From positions 434,001-498,000 of the forward strand of contig NZ_SADD01000001.1 in assembly GCF_004005565.1 (NCBI RefSeq): 64,000 nucleotides of DNA. Direction: 5' to 3'. The notes beneath the pieces are model-generated. The model had not been told where the DNA came from and did no database searches. It saw only the letters and a program-made list of their open reading frames with translations. The position numbers were made by a program, and so were the translations under genes. This DNA comes from Lujinxingia sediminis. Lineage in GTDB: Bacteria > Myxococcota_A > Bradymonadia > Bradymonadales > Bradymonadaceae. Below are positions 25,999 to 37,443 of the stretch, in pieces; position 1 is the stretch's first letter; each line of letters starts with the position of its first letter.

Positions 25999-27165
25999 AT
26001 GTCGCAGACAATCACAGACATGCAGAGCTGCTCGGTAGATCAGCGCCCCCCCAGCCTTGAAGATGCCGACGATATCGCCAGCGCGGTGCAGGACCGTGTG
26101 GTGGTCGCCATGAGCGGTGGGGTCGACAGTTCGGTGACCGCCGGCATCCTCGCCGGTGAGGGCTATGATGCGGTGGGCATCGCGATGCGCCTCTACTCCA
26201 CGCCGCAGGAGTCCTACACCAAGAGCTGCTGCTCGCCAGACGATCTGTTCGACGCGCGCACCGTGGCCGACTCCCTCTCGATTCCCTTCTACGTGGCCAA
26301 CTACGAAGATGCGTTTCGCGAGCGGGTGATCGAGTATTTTGTCTCGGAGTATCGCCGGGGTCGCACGCCGAACCCCTGCGTGGCGTGCAATGATCACTTG
26401 AAGTTCGACATTCTGCTGCAGCGCTCCCTGGCGTTGGGCGCGAGCTATCTGGCCACGGGGCATTTCGCCCGCATCGACCGCAGTGGGGATGTTCCGAAGT
26501 TGTTGCGCGGCGTCGACCGCAACAAAGATCAGTCCTACTTCCTCTTCGGACTTCCGCGCGAGGCGCTCGGACGCATCCTCTTCCCGCTGGGCGGCATGAC
26601 CAAGGATGAAGTCCGCGACATCGCCCGCACGATGGGGCTGGAGACCGCCGAGAAGGCTGAAAGTCAGGAGATCTGCTTTGTGGGCGGGGGCGACTACAAG
26701 GCCTTTGTCGCCAAACTGCTCTCGGAGCAGGAACGCACCCCGGGGCGCATTGTGACGACCTCCGGTGAGGTGCTTGGCGAGCATGACGGTATCCATAACT
26801 TCACCGTGGGACAGCGCCGTGGGTTGGGGCTGAGCTACCATGAGCCGCTCTACGTCAAAGCCATTCGCCCCGAAGACGGCACGGTGGTTGTGGGCGGACG
26901 CGATGAGCTGGCAGCGCGCGGGCTTGTGGCCGAGCGCTGCAACTGGCTCTCGTTTGACCGCCCCAATGGACCGATCGAGTGTCAGGTCAAGATCCGCTAT
27001 GCCGGCGAGCCGGTGCCCTGCCTGTTGACGGTGGGCGCGGACCCGACGACGGCATTTGTCGAGTTTGAAGAGTCGCAACGCGCGGTCACCCCCGGGCAGG
27101 CCGCGGTCTTCTATCAGGGCGAGGAGGTCCTGGGCGGGGGCTGGATCGAAGAGCCCCGGAGCTAA
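25999..27165 (+). CDS. mnmA: tRNA-specific 2-thiouridylase
   Basis: Thiolates U34 of tRNA for Lys, Glu and Gln. The PP-loop ATP motif is VVAMSGGVDSSV, the first catalytic Cys is in TPNPCVACNDHLKF and the second in ESQEICFVGGGDY. GVDRNKDQSYFLFGL and the GIHNFTVGQRRGLGL block are also diagnostic. Length 388 includes about 25 extra N-terminal residues ahead of the PP-loop. The start ATG 25999 has only a weak ribosome-binding site. It sits between the cysteine desulfurase gene and rnc; rnc starts two bases after its stop. Confidence 0.96.
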   Translation: MSQTITDMQSCSVDQRPPSLEDADDIASAVQDRVVVAMSGGVDSSVTAGILAGEGYDAVGIAMRLYSTPQESYTKSCCSPDDLFDARTVADSLSIPFYVANYEDAFRERVIEYFVSEYRRGRTPNPCVACNDHLKFDILLQRSLALGASYLATGHFARIDRSGDVPKLLRGVDRNKDQSYFLFGLPREALGRILFPLGGMTKDEVRDIARTMGLETAEKAESQEICFVGGGDYKAFVAKLLSEQERTPGRIVTTSGEVLGEHDGIHNFTVGQRRGLGLSYHEPLYVKAIRPEDGTVVVGGRDELAARGLVAERCNWLSFDRPNGPIECQVKIRYAGEPVPCLLTVGADPTTAFVEFEESQRAVTPGQAAVFYQGEEVLGGGWIEEPRS

Positions 27166-27167
27166 AG

Positions 27168-27995
27168 ATGGGCGCGACGAAGCATAAACGCGACGCGTTG
27201 CAGTACGAGCACCGCGAAGACCTCGGGGCGCTCGAAGAGGCGCTGGGCTACACCTTTGCGACGCGCGAGCTTCTGGAGCGCGCGCTGACCCATCGCTCCT
27301 ATGCCAATGAGACCGCGGGGGTTGTGGGCGATAATCAGCGCCTGGAGTTTCTGGGCGATGCGGTGCTGGGACTTGTCGTCGCGCACCTACTTTTTGAAGA
27401 CGATCGCCAGGCGGCCGAGGGTGCGCTCTCCAGCCGCCAGTCGGATCTGGTGTGTGAGGCCGCGCTGGTACAGCGCGCCGATGAGCTCTGCCTTGGCGAG
27501 CATCTTCGACTGGGGCGCGGCGAGGTGCTCACCGGCGGGCGGAGCAAGCCCGGGCTCCTGGCCGACGCCTATGAGGCGATCCTGGCGGCGGTTTACCTCG
27601 ACGGTGGGTTTGACGCGGCGCGCGAGGTGATCGAGAGGCAGCATGGCCGCCTGATCTCCGAGGGCGTACTCGCCCAGCCGCTTGCGACGATGGTCGGGGA
27701 GGGGGCGCAGAAATCTCCCACCGACTTTAAGAGTTATCTGCAGCGGGAGGTGCAACGGCAGTGCGAGGAGCACCCGCGCTACCTCATCGTGGCCGAAGAG
27801 GGCCCCGACCACGCCCGCACCTTTGTGGCCGAGGTTCACGTGGATCAGGTCGCGCTGGGGCGAGGGCAGGGCCAGTCCAAGAAGCAGGCTCAGCAGGAGG
27901 CGGCACGCCAGGCCATCGAGCGGCTGGAAGCCGCCGGCGGTGATTTGTCGCAGCTCAAAATCGCCCCGTTGCCCCCGGAAGGGCGCGCGGGGTAA
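27168..27995 (+). CDS. rnc: Ribonuclease III
   Basis: 275-residue double-strand-specific endoribonuclease for rRNA and mRNA processing. The catalytic signature is RLEFLGDAVLGLVVAHLLFE, with the second acidic cluster at LADAYEAILAAVYLDGG. A C-terminal double-stranded RNA-binding domain begins near SPTDFKSYLQREVQRQ and ends at QGQSKKQAQQEAARQAIERL. The ATG lies two bases after the mnmA stop, and the GGAG within the mnmA end serves as ribosome-binding site. Length is slightly above the usual 225-250 because of N- and C-terminal extensions. Confidence 0.96.
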   Translation: MGATKHKRDALQYEHREDLGALEEALGYTFATRELLERALTHRSYANETAGVVGDNQRLEFLGDAVLGLVVAHLLFEDDRQAAEGALSSRQSDLVCEAALVQRADELCLGEHLRLGRGEVLTGGRSKPGLLADAYEAILAAVYLDGGFDAAREVIERQHGRLISEGVLAQPLATMVGEGAQKSPTDFKSYLQREVQRQCEEHPRYLIVAEEGPDHARTFVAEVHVDQVALGRGQGQSKKQAQQEAARQAIERLEAAGGDLSQLKIAPLPPEGRAG

Positions 27996-28103
27996 AACGC
28001 CTTGAAGACCTTGCGCCGCACGAAGCGCGGCGGTCATCTCCAACGTCTACAACTCGCCAGGAGTCGCCTGGCAGGTGGTCAACGTCACCACAGTGAGGAC
28101 CCT

Positions 28104-28337
28104 ATGTTTGGTCTCGGAACTACCGAACTTCTCATCATCGCCTTTATCCTCGTGCTGATCTTCGGCCTGGGGAAACTTCCCCACGCCGCCAAGCAGCTGG
28201 GCCTGGGGGTGAAGAACTTCCAGGACTCGGTGCGCGGCAAAGATGAGGAGCAGGCATCGATTGAAGATAAGTCTGCCGATCGCGCCACCCGCGACGCCGC
28301 GGTGACCAGCGACGAGCGCGTCGACACCAAGGCCTAA
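28104..28337 (+). CDS. tatA: Twin-arginine translocase subunit TatA/TatE
   Basis: 77-residue single-span protein that forms the Tat pore. One N-terminal membrane helix (TTELLIIAFILVLIFGLGKL) is followed by the conserved FGLGKLP hinge and an amphipathic helix (HAAKQLGLGVKNFQDSVRG), then a charged tail. GAGG precedes ATG 28104 by about seven bases. No tatB or tatC gene is adjacent, so those must be elsewhere. A Tat-type signal is seen on the dioxygenase at 45957. Confidence 0.94.
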   Translation: MFGLGTTELLIIAFILVLIFGLGKLPHAAKQLGLGVKNFQDSVRGKDEEQASIEDKSADRATRDAAVTSDERVDTKA

Positions 28338-28352
28338 GCATAAGGGCGACCG

Positions 28353-29252
28353 ATGCCGGTCATGAGTATGACGGGGTTTGGGGCGGCGCGGCTTGAATGT
28401 CACGGGCGAAGTTTGCGTGTGGAGTGCAAGAGCGTGAACCACCGCACGCTGGAGGTGCGCGTGCATGCGAGCCGCGAGCTGCGCTGGCTTGAGCCGCATG
28501 TGCTGCGGGCGGCGCGCGCGCGTCTGGGGCGGGGGCGAGTCGATGTGCGCCTGGAACTGGGCGCGCCCGCTGAGCATCAGGGGGGCTTTGACGCCATCGA
28601 CCCCGCGCGTTTCGATGAGGTCGCGCACAGACTTCGTGAGCTGAGTGAGGCCAGTCTGGCGACAGCTCAGGTTACCCTCTCCGATGTGCTGAGCTATCGC
28701 AGCTATTTTGAGCGCGATGACGCCGAGCGTTTTGATGAGAGTGCGCTTGAGGTGCTGCTCCCTGCAGTGGTGCAGGCGCTGGACCGTCTTCAGGAAGCGC
28801 GCCGGGCTGAAGGGGCGGGCATCAACGATGACCTTCGCGGACACCTTGGCGACCTTGGCAGCCGCATTGATGCCGTCGAGGCCCTCGACGAGGTGGAGCG
28901 CCCCGCCTACCGAAGCCGCATTGAGACGCGACTTCGCCAGGCTGTGAGTGACTTCGGAGTGGGGCAGATCGACGAGGAGCGCCTGGCCCAGGAGCTGGCC
29001 TACGTGGCCGAGCGCGGCGACATCTCCGAGGAGCTGCAGCGTGCCCGCTCGCATGTCGAGCGCCTCGGCCTGGTGCTCGATGAGGCTGGCGAGGAGGGCG
29101 TGGGTAAGAAGATCGACTTCTACCTTCAGGAGCTCATACGCGAGGTCAACACCATGGGCTCCAAGAGCCACCTGGCTGAGCAAAGTGACCTGGTGGTCGA
29201 GATGAAGAGCATCATCGAGAAGATGCGCGAGCAGAGCGCCAACGTGGCTTAA
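28353..29252 (+). CDS. yicC: YicC/YloC-family endoribonuclease
   Basis: 299-residue member of the YicC family, shown in other bacteria to be an RNA endonuclease. The N-terminal signature SMTGFGAARLECHGRSLRVE followed by CKSVNHRTLEVRV, and the C-terminal EVNTMGSKSHLAEQSDLVVE and MKSIIEKMREQ, are highly diagnostic. ATG 28353 and 28362 are both possible starts. It lies 15 bases after tatA and upstream of gmk; the yicC-gmk order is widespread in bacteria. Confidence 0.95.
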   Translation: MPVMSMTGFGAARLECHGRSLRVECKSVNHRTLEVRVHASRELRWLEPHVLRAARARLGRGRVDVRLELGAPAEHQGGFDAIDPARFDEVAHRLRELSEASLATAQVTLSDVLSYRSYFERDDAERFDESALEVLLPAVVQALDRLQEARRAEGAGINDDLRGHLGDLGSRIDAVEALDEVERPAYRSRIETRLRQAVSDFGVGQIDEERLAQELAYVAERGDISEELQRARSHVERLGLVLDEAGEEGVGKKIDFYLQELIREVNTMGSKSHLAEQSDLVVEMKSIIEKMREQSANVA

Positions 29253-29307
29253 GCGGTTGCGGCGCACCGAAGCGATTGAGTTTATCAAGAAGTACAAGGA
29301 CGTAGAG

Positions 29308-29919
29308 ATGGCCGAGCAGGGCGTATTGCTGATCGTGTGTGGACCTTCCGGCGTGGGAAAGACCAGCCTGTGCCGGGCGCTCCTGGAGGCCCGTCCGCGG
29401 CTTACGCCCAGCGTCAGCTACACCACCCGCGCGCGTCGCGGCGATGAAGTCGACGGGAAGGCCTACCACTTTGTGGACGTGCCCACCTTTGAGGCGATGA
29501 TCGAACGCGACGAGTTTGCCGAGTGGGCGAAGGTACACGGCAACTACTACGGCACCTCCTCGAAGGTCATTGAGGCGGCCTGGGGCGAGGGGCATGACGT
29601 GCTCTTTGACATCGACTATCAGGGCGCACGTCAGCTTAAGGAACGCTACCCGCATGCGACCACGGTGCTCGTGGCGCCGCCGGATATGACGACGCTGGAG
29701 GAACGACTGCGCGGCCGTGGCACCGATGCCGAAGAGGTGATCGAGCGTCGCCTCAACGCGGCGCGTCACGAGCTCAATCAGCATGAGCTCTTTGAGTTTT
29801 TGCTGGAGAACCGCGACTTCGATGCGGCGCTCGGGGCGCTCAGCGCCATCTACGACTCGGCGCGCCACGCCCGCGCGATGAAGGTCGACTGGCTCAACGC
29901 GTTGCTCAAGCTGCCCTGA
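29308..29919 (+). CDS. gmk: Guanylate kinase
   Basis: 203-residue enzyme phosphorylating GMP to GDP. The P-loop is LLIVCGPSGVGKTSL; the GMP-binding region has SVSYTTRARRGDEVDGKAYHF and the Tyr motif in GNYYGTSSKVIEAA; DVLFDIDYQGARQLK is typical. ATG 29308 has AGGA seven bases before it and gives the standard N-terminus; the frame is open back to 29257. It is last in the co-directional run from the cysteine desulfurase, followed by a long hairpin. Confidence 0.96.
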   Translation: MAEQGVLLIVCGPSGVGKTSLCRALLEARPRLTPSVSYTTRARRGDEVDGKAYHFVDVPTFEAMIERDEFAEWAKVHGNYYGTSSKVIEAAWGEGHDVLFDIDYQGARQLKERYPHATTVLVAPPDMTTLEERLRGRGTDAEEVIERRLNAARHELNQHELFEFLLENRDFDAALGALSAIYDSARHARAMKVDWLNALLKLP

Positions 29920-29938
29920 ACGCAAGCGCGATGATGGA

Positions 29939-29987
29939 ACACCAACGAGGCCGCCGACGCATGATGCGTCGGCGGCCTCGTTGGTGT
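29939..29987. terminator. 24-bp perfect inverted repeat between converging genes
   Basis: Bases 29939-29962 and 29964-29987 are exact complements around a single central G; the core is CCGCCGACGCAT/ATGCGTCGGCGG. It lies between gmk (plus) and the kinase gene (minus, ends 30020). There is no T-run on either side, so it is a likely bidirectional transcript end of the GC-rich type. Confidence 0.75.
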
Positions 29988-30019
29988 GAGCGTGTCTCGA
30001 AGAGCAGTGAAGCGCGGGC

Positions 30020-34060
<4,041 letters not shown>

Positions 34061-34116
34061 AGGATGGTGCCATCTTCGCGGAGGTGTCTCGGAGGCCGTT
34101 GCAGACTCTCCGGTGC

Positions 34117-34764
34117 TCAGTCGAGCTTGAGGTTCATCAGGTCGGCGATGATCGCCTCGCGTTTATGGCGTTCTTCGGCGATGAGGTCCTCGACGGTCCT
34201 GGCGAGCGCCTCTTCATTGCGGGTCAGCCATCCGAAAGATGTGTCCAAAAAGTCGCCGGAGCCGACAAGATCCACGTGCCAGGTTTCGTCCTCGGCCTGG
34301 ACCATCACAAACTCCTGCTCTCCGCGGGTGACCACCAGGGCGGCGGTGCCTTCCTCGGAGACGCGAATCTCGCTGATTCCGGAGCCGAAGACGATGGCGT
34401 CATCGTCGGGCATCTCGGCTTTTTTGAAGACATGCTCGAAGAGCTCGCGCCCGTCGTTGACCGACTCCAGCAGCTCGGCGCCGGACTGGCTTCGGGCCAG
34501 ACGGTGGTCGGTCTGGGGCAGGTAGCTCTCGATGAGCTGGTTCATCTGCACCAGACGCTCATGGCGTTCCTGAAAATAGGCGCGGGTCTGCGGGTCGAGG
34601 CGCTCCCAGACCACGTCGGGTGTGCCGGCGAAGAGGGCGTCGCGGAAGATGGTGTAGGCGTCGCCCGGATCGGTGGGATCAAGCTCCGAGGAGCAGGCCA
34701 TCGCACCGAGCGAGAGGGTGAGCGCCAGCAGGGTGACAAGCAGTTTAGACGCGAGGCGATTCAA
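34117..34764 (-). CDS. Lipoprotein of unknown function
   Basis: About 215 residues with a signal peptide and lipobox (LSLGAMAC), so probably attached to the envelope. The apparent start is TTG 34764 (LNRLASKLLVTLLA); no ATG precedes the signal. The mature protein starts SSELDPTDPGDAYTIFRDAL and continues as an alpha/beta domain with FQERHERLVQMNQLIESYLP and a strand-rich half (AALVVTRGEQEFVMVQAEDE, TWHVDLVGSGDFLDTSFGW), reminiscent of small NTF2-like or DUF4878-type lipoproteins. It ends 57 bases before the kinase gene on the same strand and may be its operon partner. Confidence 0.78.
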   Translation of the reverse strand: MNRLASKLLVTLLALTLSLGAMACSSELDPTDPGDAYTIFRDALFAGTPDVVWERLDPQTRAYFQERHERLVQMNQLIESYLPQTDHRLARSQSGAELLESVNDGRELFEHVFKKAEMPDDDAIVFGSGISEIRVSEEGTAALVVTRGEQEFVMVQAEDETWHVDLVGSGDFLDTSFGWLTRNEEALARTVEDLIAEERHKREAIIADLMNLKLD

Positions 34765-34931
34765 GAGCAGACACCGAGTGCGAGAGGGGATGAAGGCCGG
34801 TGGGCGCGGGGCTCATCCGGGGGTGCGCTGTAGGGCTGTAAGTTGGGGAGAGTGTAGCCCCCGGGGGAGCGCAATGTAAAGGTGGGCGCAGGGTTTGCGG
34901 GCTCACTCAATGGGGTGAAGTGAGGGAGCGC

Positions 34932-36809
34932 TCAGGAGTCATCGTCGGAGGCGTAAGGGTTGTTCGGGCCCAGGGTGGTCAGATGGGGAGGCATCGGCGG
35001 GAGCCCCATACGCTGCCAGCGGCGTTCGAACCAGCGTCGCCAGTAGAAGTTGGCGTCATGACGAGGCCAGCCCAGACTTTGGGGTTCGTTGCCGGAGAGG
35101 CGCATCAGGGTGCGCTGCGCGTTGTAGCTCAGGTGGGGATCTTCGGCGACGGCCTGGCAGAGCTCCCAGACGTAGCGCAGGCTGATCTCGTCGATCTGAA
35201 AACCGGCGATCTGAAAGCCGCGGGTTAACCACTGGTCGCGGCTGAGGCGACGATGCTCCTGGTACCAGGCGCGCCAGAGTGCGGCCGGGGAGTTGTCTTC
35301 GGGGCGGGGGTCGAGAGCGTGCGCGACGGCGTTGAGATCGTGGTTGGTGAGGATGCGCAGCGCGTGTTCGATCTGGCGTCGGGTGATCGGGTCGGCCGTG
35401 TCGAGGGCTTCGATGAGGTCGGGGACCGGCGTCGGATCGTCGCGTCGGGCCAGTGCTTCGGCGGCAAGGGAGGCCAGGGGAAGTTGGCCTGCAGAGCCGA
35501 GATCGACGACCTCGGGGCGCTGGAGCAAGCGGGCCAGCGCGCGGGTGGCGTCGGGGTCAGCGGTGCGAGAGAGGGCGTGAATGAGCTCGGCGAGGACCCG
35601 GGGGTGGGTTTCGACGCTCTGGCGAGCGCTGAGCGCTGGCAGGTGGCTGCCGAGTTCGGGGAGCGCGCGGGCGACGGCTGCGCGGACCCGGGGGGAGGGA
35701 TCGTCGATCAGCGCCAGCACCTGGCGAGAGGCGGACCGGGAGCCGAGCAGCGCGAGGCGTTCGACGGCGGCTGCTCGGAGCTCGGGGGTGGAGCTGGCGA
35801 GGAGGTCGGTGGCGCGCTCTTGCACATCACGGCGGAGCGAGAGGTCGGGGCGAAAGCCCGGTCCGCGTCGGCCCCGCTCCACGCAACCCGAGGCCAGGTC
35901 GAGCGGGGTGCAGTGGATGCGCAGATGAAAGTGGTCGTCATGAGGCAGCGCGCCGCCCGGTTGCACAAGAAGCGTTGCTGCACGTTCCAGAAGTTCACGC
36001 GGCGCGCCGCGGCGGCGCCCTTCGGCAAGAAGCAATGTGCGCAGCGGATTGGAGATGAAGATGTATTGAAGGTCTGCGGCGTTCGAGCGCAACAGTCCCT
36101 CGACCAGGGTCCAATTGCGGGTGGGATCAAAGCGCAGCAGGCGGGGCGCTTGCGTTTCGTCATCTTCGAGCAGGATCTGGCCCTGATCGTCGAGGGAAAG
36201 AAGATCGTCGAGGAGCGCCGGTGTGCCCTCGACGTCGACCAAGAAGAAGGCCAGATCGGCGTCGCGGCCGTTATTATGGCTCACCGAGTAGGGGATATCG
36301 CCGCCGCCTTTGCGCCCGAAGTTGCCGAGAAAGACCACACTCCCGGGATGGTGCTCGGCGACGTGCGCGGCGGCATCCTCGACGAGGGCGATCATGGCGT
36401 CGGTGGTGTACATCAGCCCGCGGGTGCGCTGCACCGGGAGCACGGCCAGGTGCGGGTGGGGCAGGGGCAGAGGTCGGGCGTTGATCAGATGTCCGGTCAC
36501 CACGTCGCCGATCGAGCGTGTGGGGGTGGAGTCTTCCCCGGGTACATAGGGGAAGTAAGGATCGGAAGCGCCGAGTTCGGGGAGCACCCATTGCCCCTCG
36601 GAGAGCGCGGGAGGAGGGATATAAGGCGGCGGCTCGGGAGGTTTTGGAGCCCTTTCAACGACCGGCGCTGGTTTCGCAGGCGGCAGCGGTGCCGGGGTGC
36701 TCTGACACGCTGAGAGGATCCACGTGAGACAGACCAGCGCCCCGGCCGCGCGCAGGCCTCGGCCAGGGAGCAAAGCGTTGCGTGACGATGGGAAAGGGGC
36801 GCGGGTCAT
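34932..36809 (-). CDS. MepA-like murein endopeptidase fused to HEAT-like repeats
   Basis: 625-residue lipoprotein. The signal peptide ends in the lipobox ILSAC near residue 34 and is followed by a Pro-rich linker. Residues about 90-320 match penicillin-insensitive murein endopeptidase (M74/LAS metallopeptidase): SVSHNNGRDADLAFFLVD supplies the first His and Asp ligands and LPHDDHFHLRIHC the later His pair, with RNWTLVEGLL between. After about residue 330 the protein is helical repeats of HEAT type (LASSTPELRAAAVERLALLG, DDPSPRVRAAVARALPELG). MepA alone is about 270 residues, so the repeat half is an added module. ATG 36809 begins four bases after the ridA stop. Periplasmic peptidoglycan cleavage is likely; the repeats may bind a partner. 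Confidence 0.85.
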   Translation of the reverse strand: MTRAPFPSSRNALLPGRGLRAAGALVCLTWILSACQSTPAPLPPAKPAPVVERAPKPPEPPPYIPPPALSEGQWVLPELGASDPYFPYVPGEDSTPTRSIGDVVTGHLINARPLPLPHPHLAVLPVQRTRGLMYTTDAMIALVEDAAAHVAEHHPGSVVFLGNFGRKGGGDIPYSVSHNNGRDADLAFFLVDVEGTPALLDDLLSLDDQGQILLEDDETQAPRLLRFDPTRNWTLVEGLLRSNAADLQYIFISNPLRTLLLAEGRRRGAPRELLERAATLLVQPGGALPHDDHFHLRIHCTPLDLASGCVERGRRGPGFRPDLSLRRDVQERATDLLASSTPELRAAAVERLALLGSRSASRQVLALIDDPSPRVRAAVARALPELGSHLPALSARQSVETHPRVLAELIHALSRTADPDATRALARLLQRPEVVDLGSAGQLPLASLAAEALARRDDPTPVPDLIEALDTADPITRRQIEHALRILTNHDLNAVAHALDPRPEDNSPAALWRAWYQEHRRLSRDQWLTRGFQIAGFQIDEISLRYVWELCQAVAEDPHLSYNAQRTLMRLSGNEPQSLGWPRHDANFYWRRWFERRWQRMGLPPMPPHLTTLGPNNPYASDDDS

Positions 36810-36813
36810 GGGC

Positions 36814-37206
36814 TCAGGCGGTGGGAGAGGCGGCGATGACGTCGATCTCGACGAGCACATCTTTGGGAAGACGCGAAACCTCGACGCAGGCGCGAGCCGG
36901 TGGGTTCTCGTCGAAGAAGGCACCGTAGATGGCGTTGACCTTCTGGAAGTCCTGCATGTTCTTTAAAAAGATTGTCGCGCGGAGCACGTGGGTGAAGTTG
37001 AGGCCGGCGGCGGCCAGAACGGCCTCCAGGTTGGCCATCACCTGGCGGGTCTGGATCTCGACGCCTCCCTCCACGAGCTCGCCGGTGGCCGGGTCCAGGG
37101 CGATCTGGCCGCTTACAAAATAGAGGCCGTTGTAGCCCACGGCCTGGGAGTAGGGGCCGATGGCCTGGGGGGCGTTCTCGGTGCGGACGATGATCTTCTC
37201 ACTCAC
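36814..37206 (-). CDS. RidA-family enamine/imine deaminase
   Basis: 130-residue member of the RidA (YjgF) family, which hydrolyses reactive 2-aminoacrylate-type enamines. Seen are APQAIGPYSQAVGYNGLYFV, SGQIALDPATGELVEGG, ATIFLKNMQDFQKVNAIYG and the active-site Arg in PPARACVEVSRLPKD. The start is GTG 37206, with GGAG six bases upstream; residues encoded further upstream are not part of the family. It is followed within four bases by the MepA-HEAT gene. Confidence 0.94.
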   Translation of the reverse strand: MSEKIIVRTENAPQAIGPYSQAVGYNGLYFVSGQIALDPATGELVEGGVEIQTRQVMANLEAVLAAAGLNFTHVLRATIFLKNMQDFQKVNAIYGAFFDENPPARACVEVSRLPKDVLVEIDVIAASPTA

Positions 37207-37443
37207 GGTGACTCCATCATGGTAGGGGGCGAAAAAAAGGAAGGGCGCTTCGGCGGTGCTCCGCGCGGCGCAAGCTGGCAGAAGTATTGAGCAAGGTCGA
37301 GCGGCTAGCAAGGCCGGCTGTGGCGAGTGCGCCGCAAAGGCGCTTTACCTGGCGACGGCGGCGGTGTTAGCTTCGCTCCTAACTGACGTGATTCACCATG
37401 AAGAAGTTGTTGAAATCTGTACCGCCCGGAGGCACGAGCAAGG

